DNA of 5,902 nt, from NCBI GenBank assembly GCA_013001935.1, contig JABDKZ010000167.1:1-5902 (forward strand), read 5' to 3'. Positions within the stretch are counted from its first letter, which is position 1. The number at the start of each line of letters is the position of its first letter. A program made the position numbers and the translations under genes. Under the pieces are notes generated by a model that was given only the letters and a program-made list of their open reading frames with translations, did no database searches and was not told the DNA's origin. The DNA comes from Maribacter sp. Its GTDB lineage: Bacteria > Bacteroidota > Bacteroidia > Flavobacteriales > Flavobacteriaceae. Positions 1 through 5,639 of the stretch are shown one piece after another.

Positions 1-177
1 ACTTTTTACCGCTTTCTCAGGATTATTTGGAAAACCATCTTTACTAGAAAACACGGTAAAAAGAATTTTTCCATCATCTGAGGAAATTCCATCAACTTCT
101 ACATTTAAGTTTACATCTTGACCAAAAGCAATACTTCCGACAAGAAATAACAAACCAAATATGAAATGTTTGATCAT
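1..177 (-). CDS. DUF2141-type secreted protein, N-terminal part (runs off the left edge)
   Basis: The minus strand reads from ATG at 177-175 for 59 codons to the window edge without a stop. Residues 1-20 form a typical signal peptide: a basic start (MIKH), a hydrophobic core (FIFGLLFLVG) and a small-residue cleavage region ending in AFGQ. The mature part has the pattern V-x-V-x-G-I-S-S-x-x-G-K-I-L-F-x-V-F, then a DGFP segment and PEKAVK. I recognise this as the opening beta strands of the DUF2141 family, small periplasmic or secreted beta-rich proteins of unknown function. The gene lies 30 bp downstream of the htpG stop on the same strand with no terminator between, so it may be read through from htpG. 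There is no Shine-Dalgarno sequence. The family call rests on motif memory; the C-terminal part is not in the window. Confidence 0.72.
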   Translation of the reverse strand, partial: MIKHFIFGLLFLVGSIAFGQDVNLNVEVDGISSDDGKILFTVFSSKDGFPNNPEKAVKS

Positions 178-207
178 GAGACGATAGTTATGCCAAATTT
201 AGACAAA

Positions 208-2100
208 CTATTTTACCATTTCATAACTACGCTTAATAAAGTTCGTAAGTTCTTCACCTTTTAAAAGCCCTTTGGACAATCGTGCCAAATCCAAGGATTG
301 ATTAATTAAGCGTTCACGTTTTTTAGCGGTTTTGGTATTCAAAATTGCACCAACCAGTTCATGATTCGTATTTACTATAAGATTATACATCTCTGGCATG
401 CCACCCATTCCGAACATTCCGCCGCCACCGCCACCGGTCTGTTGCATCTCTTTCATTCTGCGCATGAATTCAGGCTCGGTAATAATGAAGGGCGAGGCCT
501 TACTATCCATTGCTTCCAACTGAATGGTATACCCTTTGTCTGTTATAACCGCTTCTAAGCCAGTTTTAAGACGATCTTTTTCTTCATCGGACAATTTAGA
601 GATCTGAGTATCCTCTTTTTTAATGAGATTGTCTAAATGGTCGGCATCAACACGTGTAAAAGAAAGATTTTCTTTTGATGTCTCAAGTTTTTGCATAAGG
701 TGCGCAATGATAGGGGAATCCATCAATAAAACCTCATAGCCTTTGGCTTTAGCCGCTTCAATATAACTGTGCTGAGCTTCTTTATCAGAGGCATACAGTA
801 CAACTAATTTATCGTCTTTATCAGTTTGGTTTTCTTTTAGATTTTCCTGTAATTCTTCAAAAGTGTAGAATTTGCCATCAACCGTGGGGTAAAGTGCAAA
901 TTTGTCAGCTTTTTCAAAAAACTTCTCTTCGGAAAGCATACCGTATTCAATTACGATCTTAATGTCATTCCACTTAGCTTCAAATTCTTCCCTATTGTTT
1001 TTGAATAAAGAGTTTAATTTGTCTGCAACCTTTCGGGTTATGTATGATGATATTTTCTTAACTGCACCATCAGCCTGTAAATAGGAACGCGAAACATTCA
1101 GCGGTATATCGGGTGAGTCGATTACACCTCTTAACATGGTCAAGAATTCAGGAACAATACCTTCCACATTATCAGTTACAAAAACTTGATTTTGAAAAAG
1201 TTGAATTCTATCTTTTTGAATGTTAAGGTCATTACTCAATTTAGGGAAGTAAAGAATCCCCGTAAGGTTAAAAGGATAATCTACATTTAAATGAATATTG
1301 AACAAAGGCTCTTCAAATTGCATAGGGTATAGTTCCCTATAAAAACTCTTATAATCCGCGTCTTCAAGCTCTGAAGGCTGTTTCGTCCATGCGGGGTTTG
1401 GATTGTTAATGATATTATCAACCTCTTGGGTTGGTGCAGGATCTTCTTCTTTAGCCCCTTCTGGTTTTGGAAGTGTTTCGGTTTTAGTGCCGAATTTGAT
1501 AGGTATCGGCATAAACTTGTTGTATTTACGCAATAATTCGCTGATGCGGTTGTCTTCTAGAAATTCTGTATCATCATCTGCGATATGTAGTATAATTTCT
1601 GTGCCCCTGTCAGCTTTTTTGGACTTTTTGATACTAAATTTTGGAGTGCCATCGCAAGTCCAATGAACAGCAGGCTCATCCTTATAACTTTTGGTGATGA
1701 TCTCGACCTTGTTCGCTACCATGAACGATGAATAGAAACCTAGCCCAAAATGCCCAATAATCCCAGCATCTTTTTCGGCATCCTTGTATTTGTCCAAAAA
1801 CTCTTCAGCTCCTGAAAAAGCCACTTCATTGATGTATTTTTTGACTTCATCTTCTGTCATACCAATTCCTTGGTCAATGATATGAAGTTTTTTGCCTTCT
1901 TTGTCGGCCTTAACTTCAATTATGGGATTACCATATTCTACCTTGGCCTCCCCAATTGAGGTAAGGTGTTTGAGTTTTAAGGTTGCATCGGTCGCATTTG
2001 AAATAAGTTCACGAAGAAAAATTTCATGGTCACTGTAAAGAAACTTTTTAATTAGTGGAAAAATATTATCTACTGATACATTGATTTTGCCTGTAGCCAT
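208..2100 (-). CDS. htpG: Molecular chaperone HtpG (Hsp90), complete
   Basis: This is the cytosolic ATP-dependent Hsp90 chaperone, a dimer that remodels late folding intermediates and stress-damaged proteins. At 630 residues it is about family length (E. coli 624). The N-terminal GHKL ATPase domain (about 1-205) shows RELISNATDA (30-39), with catalytic Glu31 and Mg-binding Asn35, then DQGIGM (76-81) with the adenine-contacting Asp76, and the lid/glycine motif GHFGLGFYSSF (116-126). An acidic, proline-rich linker covers about 208-248. The middle domain contains LNVSRSYLQ (334-342); Arg338 matches the Arg that contacts ATP gamma-phosphate. The C-terminal dimerisation domain (about 510-630) carries a glycine/methionine-rich stretch (556-568) not found in E. 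coli HtpG. ATG at 2100-2098 is chosen because the protein begins right at the conserved N-terminus; the leader is A-rich with no Shine-Dalgarno. Transcription is divergent from the regulator gene, and a promoter candidate lies about 40-70 bp upstream. Confidence 0.98.
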   Translation of the reverse strand: MATGKINVSVDNIFPLIKKFLYSDHEIFLRELISNATDATLKLKHLTSIGEAKVEYGNPIIEVKADKEGKKLHIIDQGIGMTEDEVKKYINEVAFSGAEEFLDKYKDAEKDAGIIGHFGLGFYSSFMVANKVEIITKSYKDEPAVHWTCDGTPKFSIKKSKKADRGTEIILHIADDDTEFLEDNRISELLRKYNKFMPIPIKFGTKTETLPKPEGAKEEDPAPTQEVDNIINNPNPAWTKQPSELEDADYKSFYRELYPMQFEEPLFNIHLNVDYPFNLTGILYFPKLSNDLNIQKDRIQLFQNQVFVTDNVEGIVPEFLTMLRGVIDSPDIPLNVSRSYLQADGAVKKISSYITRKVADKLNSLFKNNREEFEAKWNDIKIVIEYGMLSEEKFFEKADKFALYPTVDGKFYTFEELQENLKENQTDKDDKLVVLYASDKEAQHSYIEAAKAKGYEVLLMDSPIIAHLMQKLETSKENLSFTRVDADHLDNLIKKEDTQISKLSDEEKDRLKTGLEAVITDKGYTIQLEAMDSKASPFIITEPEFMRRMKEMQQTGGGGGGMFGMGGMPEMYNLIVNTNHELVGAILNTKTAKKRERLINQSLDLARLSKGLLKGEELTNFIKRSYEMVK

Positions 2101-2139
2101 TTTATCTGATTTTTATGAATTATAGAACTTGCTTGTCAA

Positions 2140-2170
2140 AAAAAATACCACACTGCTATTCAATGACAAA
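2140..2170 (-). promoter_or_regulatory. Candidate htpG promoter (Bacteroidota type)
   Basis: Reading leftward, TTTG (2170-2167) is followed after 19 bases by TATTTTTT (2147-2140), a 7-of-8 match to the -7 consensus TAnnTTTG. The spacing is the usual 19-20 for the primary sigma factor of this phylum. It would start transcription near 2135 and leave a leader of about 35 nt before the htpG ATG. The -7 element lies in a run of eight T, so its exact register is uncertain. Confidence 0.5.
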
Positions 2171-2176
2171 CTGACA
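2164..2176 (-). promoter_or_regulatory. TGTCA direct repeat over the htpG -33 box
   Basis: On the htpG sense strand TGTCA occurs at 2176-2172 and again at 2168-2164, with start points 8 bp apart and three bases between. The repeat covers the TTTG proposed as the htpG -33 element. This suits a binding site for a stress regulator, but neither the protein nor the effect can be read from the sequence. Confidence 0.35.
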
Positions 2177-2256
2177 TAGTTTTAAGGCATGAAAAGCTTT
2201 TGAAACTTTAACAAAACTTTTTGTTTAATAAAAAGATAAAAACATTAAACAATTAG

Positions 2257-2264
2257 TATATTTG
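2257..2264 (+). promoter_or_regulatory. -7 box TATATTTG of a rightward promoter
   Basis: TATATTTG is a perfect match to the Bacteroidota -7 element TAnnTTTG. It points right, toward the micro-ORF, the hairpin and the TetR-like gene. I find no TTG or TTTG at the expected 19-20 bases upstream (the region is AT-rich, around GATAAAAACA), so the -33 half is weak or absent. A start near 2268-2272 would place the 5' end right at the first stem of the proposed RNA. Confidence 0.5.
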
Positions 2265-2269
2265 TGCTG

Positions 2270-2371
2270 TTGGGAAATAATTTGCTATGAAAAAGGAAGA
2301 ATGTTCCCATTACTGCTAATTTAGTGGTTAGGTTGTTAGAAAACGTGCTTTCGAAAGAAAGCGCGTTTTTG
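2270..2371 (+). ncRNA. Candidate small RNA or structured 5' leader
   Basis: A transcript from the -7 box at 2257-2264 would begin near 2270 and meet a hairpin with a U-tract ending near 2370, giving about 100 nt. At its 5' end TGGGAA (2271-2276) can pair with TTCCCA (2304-2309) around a 27-nt loop. The 3' end is a strong 13-bp stem with a GAAA loop. I do not recognise it as a known RNA family. It could be a free-standing sRNA, or a leader in which the hairpin controls read-through into the TetR-like gene 86 bp further on. The call rests on promoter plus terminator logic only. Confidence 0.35.
2287..2319 (+). CDS. Possible 10-codon leader peptide
   Basis: ATG at 2287 opens a frame MKKEECSHYC that ends with TAA at 2317-2319. 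It starts about 17 nt after the predicted transcript start and stops 15 nt before the base of the large hairpin, the layout expected of an attenuator leader peptide. It has two Cys codons, one of them last before the stop. There is no Shine-Dalgarno sequence, and its ATG sits in the loop of the possible 5' stem. A frame this short arises easily by chance, so translation is only a possibility. Confidence 0.18.
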   Translation: MKKEECSHYC

Positions 2372-2377
2372 CTAACA
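2334..2377 (+). terminator. Long GAAA-capped hairpin with U-tract (terminator or attenuator)
   Basis: Bases 2340-2352 pair with 2357-2369 over 13 bp, with one G-U pair (2346 with 2363) and a GAAA loop. Five T follow the CG-rich part at 2366-2370. After a two-base bulge (2370-2371) the helix continues with TGTTAG (2334-2339) against CTAACA (2372-2377), for 19 bp in all. It lies inside the leader of the rightward unit, so it either ends a small RNA or sets read-through into the TetR-like gene. Most T of the tract are themselves paired in the full fold, which weakens a pure terminator reading. Confidence 0.6.
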
Positions 2378-2390
2378 TAACTTTGCTAAC
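2368..2390 (+). repeat. 9-bp direct repeat TTTGCTAAC, two copies
   Basis: TTTGCTAAC occurs at 2368-2376 and 2382-2390, with starts 14 bp apart. The first copy forms the 3' foot of the hairpin; the second follows it. A perfect -7 box, TAACTTTG (2378-2385), spans the gap and runs into the second copy, so the repeat could be an operator for a promoter serving the TetR-like gene. Both copies end in CTAAC, which can pair with GTTAG upstream. Confidence 0.45.
2378..2385 (+). promoter_or_regulatory. -7 box TAACTTTG, possible promoter of the TetR-like gene
   Basis: This is a perfect match to TAnnTTTG just after the hairpin and 71 bp before the start of the TetR-like gene. A start near 2390 would give a leader of about 65 nt. 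The expected -33 position falls inside the hairpin loop region and has no TTG, so this is a half-supported promoter. Confidence 0.35.
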
Positions 2391-2431
2391 AATACGAGAT
2401 TCCATCCCCTAAGTGGCGAAGATATGATTGC

Positions 2432-2443
2432 AGTTTTTAAACT
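2432..2443. promoter_or_regulatory. Short palindrome upstream of the TetR-like gene
   Basis: AGTTT (2432-2436) and AAACT (2439-2443) form a 5-bp inverted repeat around TT, ending 13 bp before the ATG at 2457. Its position suits an autoregulatory operator of a TetR-type protein, but it is short and AT-rich, so chance is a fair explanation. Confidence 0.15.
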
Positions 2444-2456
2444 ATAAGCGAGCCTC

Positions 2457-3116
2457 ATGACGGCAAAGACAAAAGCTAAGAAAGTTACAGAAGATTTGTT
2501 ATTCAAAATGTTTATGGAACATGTTTTGGAAAATGAGACCTATCCAAAATCCGTCTATAAGTTCTGCAAATTGAATTCGATATCAGAAGCAGAATTTTAT
2601 GAAATATTTGGTTCCTTGGAAACTTTACAAAAGGAAATATGGAATAAGTTTTTTGTAAATACCCACAACTTATTGCTGGAAAACAAGGAGTTTGATAATT
2701 TTTCAAATAAGGAGAAAATGCTGACTTTCTTTTATACTTTTTTTGAAATGTTAACCCTTAATCGCAGCTATGTGCTATTTGCTTTAAGCCATGAAAGAAA
2801 TCCTTTGCGCAATTTGGAACAATTAAAGGGGCTCCGTCGCCATTTTAAAAATTTGGCGAAAGATTTGATTGATGCAAGCAATAATGGAAAAGCCTTAAAA
2901 GTATTGCAACATAATCCAAACGTATTTTCCGAAGGGGCCTGGTTGCAATTTTTATTTCTTTTGAAATTTTGGATAAATGACGAATCCGCTGGATTTGAGA
3001 AGACCGACATGGCCATAGAAAAGTCTGTAAATACAATTTTCGACGTTTTTGACAACACTCCTTTAGAGCGTATAATTGATTTCGGAAAATTTTTTTATAA
3101 GGAATCTTTCGTTTAA
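2457..3116 (+). CDS. TetR-like transcriptional regulator
   Basis: The 219-residue protein is of TetR-family size and all-helical in character. The N-terminal part (about 10-65) has the TetR layout: a first helix, then a helix-turn-helix around 30-52 (SVYKFCKLNSISEAEFYEIF), then the usual helix 4 (SLETLQKEIWNKFF). EFYEIFGSLETL corresponds to the family's tFY.yF.sKe.L signature, but the usual A-x-x-A-G-V before the turn is replaced by KFCKLNSI, so the DNA-binding half is divergent. The C-terminal domain (about 85-215) is rich in aromatic residues, with W162, FWINDES (171-177) and FGKFFY (209-214), as expected of a ligand and dimer domain. ATG at 2457 fits the short N-terminal tail. The ABC1 gene follows after 24 bp and is probably co-transcribed. 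The ligand is unknown; it may regulate itself, the ABC1 gene or the synthase gene. Confidence 0.8.
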   Translation: MTAKTKAKKVTEDLLFKMFMEHVLENETYPKSVYKFCKLNSISEAEFYEIFGSLETLQKEIWNKFFVNTHNLLLENKEFDNFSNKEKMLTFFYTFFEMLTLNRSYVLFALSHERNPLRNLEQLKGLRRHFKNLAKDLIDASNNGKALKVLQHNPNVFSEGAWLQFLFLLKFWINDESAGFEKTDMAIEKSVNTIFDVFDNTPLERIIDFGKFFYKESFV

Positions 3117-3140
3117 TAAGTAACAAAAGAACAAGGGCTA

Positions 3141-4451
3141 TTGAAAACACTAGATAGTATACCAACGAGTAAGATTGAACGGGCTAGCCAGATGGTACGT
3201 ACTGGAGTTAAAATAGGCGGCAACTATGCCAAGTATTATGGCAAGAAACTGGTGAACCCTGAACATTCAAGGGATGAGTTGAATGAGGATAATGCAGGGG
3301 ATATCTACGATGGTTTAAAGAGTTTGAAAGGAAGTGCTTTGAAAGTTGCCCAAATGTTGAGCATGGAGAAAAATCTGCTTCCGAATGCTTATGTGGAAAA
3401 ATTTTCGTTGTCGCAATTTTCGGTTCCCCCACTTTCGGCACCCTTGGTTCGTAAAACCTTTAAAAAGTATTTGGATAAATATCCTGAAGAACTTTTTGAC
3501 ACTTTTGAACGTGACTCTATCAATGCAGCAAGTATAGGACAAGTACATAAAGCTACCAAAAATGGTAAGGAATTGGCTGTAAAAATTCAATACCCAGGAG
3601 TGGCAGAGAGTATTGGCAGTGATCTTGCTTTGGTAAAACCCATTGCCATTCGCATGTTTAATCTTCAAGGGAAAGACTCTGATAAATATTTTAAGGAGGT
3701 AGAACATAAATTGGTAGAGGAGACCAACTACATACTTGAACTGCAACAGAGCAAAGAAATTAGTTCTAAATGTGAGCGTATCCCCAATTTGGAATTCCCC
3801 AAATACTACGAACATTTATCCAGTGAACGAATTATTACCATGGATTGGATGCATGGAAAGCATTTAAGTGAATTCGCCAAAACCGATTTTAAATCTGACT
3901 TAGGAAATAAATTGGGCCAGATACTGTGGGATTTTTATATGTTTCAAATACATGGTTTGCGAAAAGTGCACGCCGATCCCCATCCAGGGAATTTCCTGAT
4001 TAGTGATAGGGAAACGCTTATTGCAATAGATTTTGGTTGTATAAAGGAGGTTCCCGATGAATTCTATGTTCCTTATTTTGAACTATCCAAGAAAGAGAAT
4101 ATTTCCAATGATGCTATTTTTACTCAAAAATTATACGAGTTGGAAATCTTGACGCCAACCGATTCTCCTAAAGAACTCAAGTTTTTCAAGGAGCTTTTCA
4201 GAGAAATGTTGACGCTTTTTACATCGCCTTTCAATGAGGAAGTATTTGATTTTGGTGCCGAAGGGTTTTGGTTGAAAATTGCAAATTTGAGTCAACGATA
4301 TTCTACAGATCCACAAATACGTAAGATGAATGGCAATAGAGGTTCCAAGCATTTTCTATACATGAATCGTACCTTCTTCGGTCTTTTTAACTTATTGCAT
4401 GATCTTCAAGCTAAGGTCAAGGTAAATAGTTTTAGGAAATACATTGGATAA
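3141..4451 (+). CDS. ABC1/UbiB/Coq8 (ADCK)-family atypical kinase-like protein, TTG start
   Basis: The 436-residue protein has the order of an ABC1/ADCK domain. KVAQ (68-71) lies at the KxGQ position, AASIGQVHKA (129-138) replaces the glycine-rich loop, and AVKIQYPG (146-153) carries the nucleotide-binding Lys148. EETNY (193-197) lies at the ExD position, HADPHPGN (277-284) is the catalytic loop with Asp279 and Asn284, and AIDFGC (295-300) has metal-binding Asp297. The AASIGQV and VKIQYPGVAxSIxSD segments resemble ADCK3/Coq8, whereas HADPHPGN is the bacterial UbiB form. I see no C-terminal membrane helices, unlike E. coli UbiB. The start is TTG at 3141, since TAA lies in frame at 3117-3119 and the next ATG (3192) would remove 17 residues. 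In other organisms this family supports quinone or lipid metabolism through ATPase-like activity. Substrate here is unknown. Confidence 0.92.
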   Translation: MKTLDSIPTSKIERASQMVRTGVKIGGNYAKYYGKKLVNPEHSRDELNEDNAGDIYDGLKSLKGSALKVAQMLSMEKNLLPNAYVEKFSLSQFSVPPLSAPLVRKTFKKYLDKYPEELFDTFERDSINAASIGQVHKATKNGKELAVKIQYPGVAESIGSDLALVKPIAIRMFNLQGKDSDKYFKEVEHKLVEETNYILELQQSKEISSKCERIPNLEFPKYYEHLSSERIITMDWMHGKHLSEFAKTDFKSDLGNKLGQILWDFYMFQIHGLRKVHADPHPGNFLISDRETLIAIDFGCIKEVPDEFYVPYFELSKKENISNDAIFTQKLYELEILTPTDSPKELKFFKELFREMLTLFTSPFNEEVFDFGAEGFWLKIANLSQRYSTDPQIRKMNGNRGSKHFLYMNRTFFGLFNLLHDLQAKVKVNSFRKYIG

Positions 4452-4520
4452 TCGTTTTATACAAACTTTCTTTATTTTAGTATCACTTGCTTTGTGATTT
4501 TAACCGAAGCAATCACTACA

Positions 4521-4554
4521 TTGCAAATAATATTATGGTAAAGTTTATTTGCAA
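4521..4554 (+). promoter_or_regulatory. Inverted repeat over a candidate promoter of the synthase gene
   Basis: TTGCAAATAA (4521-4530) and TTATTTGCAA (4545-4554) form a perfect 10-bp inverted repeat with a 14-bp spacer. The left arm contains TTG (4521-4523) and the right arm lies over TTTATTTG (4544-4551, 7 of 8 to TAnnTTTG), separated by 20 bases, which is -33/-7 spacing. Transcription would start near 4557, giving a leader of about 15 nt before the ATG at 4574. The arrangement fits an operator whose two half-sites cover both promoter elements. Confidence 0.45.
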
Positions 4555-4573
4555 AGATTAAACAGATTTTGAA

Positions 4574-5581
4574 ATGTACAATTCGAAAATAGCAGGTCTC
4601 GGGTATTTTGTACCGGAAAACGTGGTAACCAATGACGACTTATCCAAAGTAATGGATACCAATGATGAATGGATACAGGAACGAACCGGGATAAAAGAAC
4701 GCCGTCATGTTATTAAAGGTGAGGATACGACGATGACCATGGGAGTCAAGGCTGCCAAAATAGCCATAGAAAGAGCAGGTATTGCCAAAGATGATATCGA
4801 TTTTATTGTTTTTGCAACCCTAAGTCCAGATTATTATTTTCCGGGGCCAGGGGTTTTGGTACAACGGGAACTGGATATAAAAACAGTGGGAGCCTTGGAT
4901 GTTAGAAACCAATGTTCTGGATTTGTCTACGGTATTTCAGTGGCAGATCAATTCATTAAAACAGGCATGTATAAAAATGTGCTTGTAATTGGTTCTGAAG
5001 TACATTCCACCGGTCTCGATTTTACCACCCGAGGTAGGGGGGTGACCGTAATTTTTGGGGATGGCGCAGGTGCAGCTGTTTTAAGTCGGGAAGAAGATGC
5101 AAGTAAAGGTATATTGTCATCCCATCTGCATTCTGAAGGACAACATGCCGAGGAACTCTCATTGATAGCTCCTGGTATGGGTACGAGATGGGTAACTGAT
5201 ATTATCAAGGAGAACGACCCCAATGATGTCTCGTATTACCCCTATATGAACGGACAATTTGTATTTAAAAATGCTGTTGTTCGGTTTAGTGAAGTAATTA
5301 TGGAAGGGTTAATGGCCAATAAGTTGGCAAAAGAAGATATTGATTTGCTTATACCGCACCAGGCCAATTTGAGAATTTCACAGTTCATTCAGCGTAAATT
5401 TGGATTGGATGATGATAAGATTTACAATAACATCATGAAATATGGTAACACCACGGCCGCTTCAATACCTATAGCATTGACGGAAGCCTGGGAACAGGAA
5501 AAGATCAAGGAAGGTGATTTGGTGGTACTGGCAGCCTTTGGAAGTGGATTTACTTGGGGTAGTGTCATTATCAGATGGTAA
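4574..5581 (+). CDS. 3-oxoacyl-ACP synthase III family protein (FabH-like, KAS III)
   Basis: KAS III enzymes condense an acyl-CoA starter with malonyl-ACP, the first step of type II fatty-acid synthesis, in the cytosol. The 335-residue protein aligns with E. coli FabH (317) end to end. It has the Cys-His-Asn triad: Cys114 in NQCSGF, His262 in PHQANLR and Asn292 in YGNTTAAS. Trp33 and Arg37 in NDEWIQERTGI match the CoA-binding Trp and Arg of E. coli, and GDGAGAAVL (162-170) and the C-terminal GSGFTWGSVIIRW are also conserved. About 12 extra residues lie between 190 and 226 (APGMGTR and onward). ATG at 4574 gives the standard N-terminus. No accB, plsX or rpmF lies beside it, so it may be a second, specialised KAS III rather than the housekeeping FabH; hence no symbol is given. 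A terminator follows 22 bp after the stop. Confidence 0.95.
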   Translation: MYNSKIAGLGYFVPENVVTNDDLSKVMDTNDEWIQERTGIKERRHVIKGEDTTMTMGVKAAKIAIERAGIAKDDIDFIVFATLSPDYYFPGPGVLVQRELDIKTVGALDVRNQCSGFVYGISVADQFIKTGMYKNVLVIGSEVHSTGLDFTTRGRGVTVIFGDGAGAAVLSREEDASKGILSSHLHSEGQHAEELSLIAPGMGTRWVTDIIKENDPNDVSYYPYMNGQFVFKNAVVRFSEVIMEGLMANKLAKEDIDLLIPHQANLRISQFIQRKFGLDDDKIYNNIMKYGNTTAASIPIALTEAWEQEKIKEGDLVVLAAFGSGFTWGSVIIRW

Positions 5582-5603
5582 CATAATGAGGTTAAAAAAA
5601 ATT

Positions 5604-5630
5604 AAACCCTGACGAAGTTCGTCAGGGTTT
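5604..5630. terminator. Strong bidirectional rho-independent terminator
   Basis: AAACCCTGACG (5604-5614) pairs perfectly with CGTCAGGGTTT (5620-5630) over 11 bp around the loop AAGTT. On the plus strand it is followed by TTTCTTAATT. On the minus strand it is followed by a longer T-rich run (complement of the A-run at 5594-5601), so it can stop transcription from both sides. It begins 23 bp after the synthase stop codon and closes that unit. Confidence 0.9.
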
Positions 5631-5639
5631 CTTAATTGA

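Noticed and set aside
361..1666. Open frames on the strand opposite htpG (361-558, 902-1084, 1403-1666)
   Set aside because: They lie wholly inside the well supported htpG gene and have no recognisable protein features.
2115..2138. E. coli-like TTGACA and TATAAT hexamers upstream of htpG on the minus strand
   Set aside because: The hexamers are only 9 bp apart, far from the 17 bp needed, and the organism appears to use the Bacteroidota promoter type.
2192..2201. 10-bp palindrome AAAAGCTTTT upstream of htpG
   Set aside because: Low complexity, and not placed at a promoter element or gene start; likely chance.
2210..2225. Inverted repeat AACAAAA-CT-TTTTGTT between the divergent promoters
   Set aside because: It is made of A and T runs in AT-rich DNA, has no stable stem and no obvious relation to a promoter element.
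2512..3815. Minus-strand frames opposite the TetR-like and ABC1 genes
   Set aside because: They overlap two clear coding genes on the other strand and read as low-complexity or odd sequence without motifs.
4482..4501. ATCAC/GTGAT hairpin followed by TTTT after the ABC1 gene
   Set aside because: The stem is only 5 bp and AT-rich, too weak to call a terminator; read-through into the synthase gene remains possible.
4131..5223. Minus-strand frames opposite the ABC1 gene end (4131-4352) and the synthase gene (4948-5223)
   Set aside because: Both are shadows of conserved coding sequence and show no family signature.
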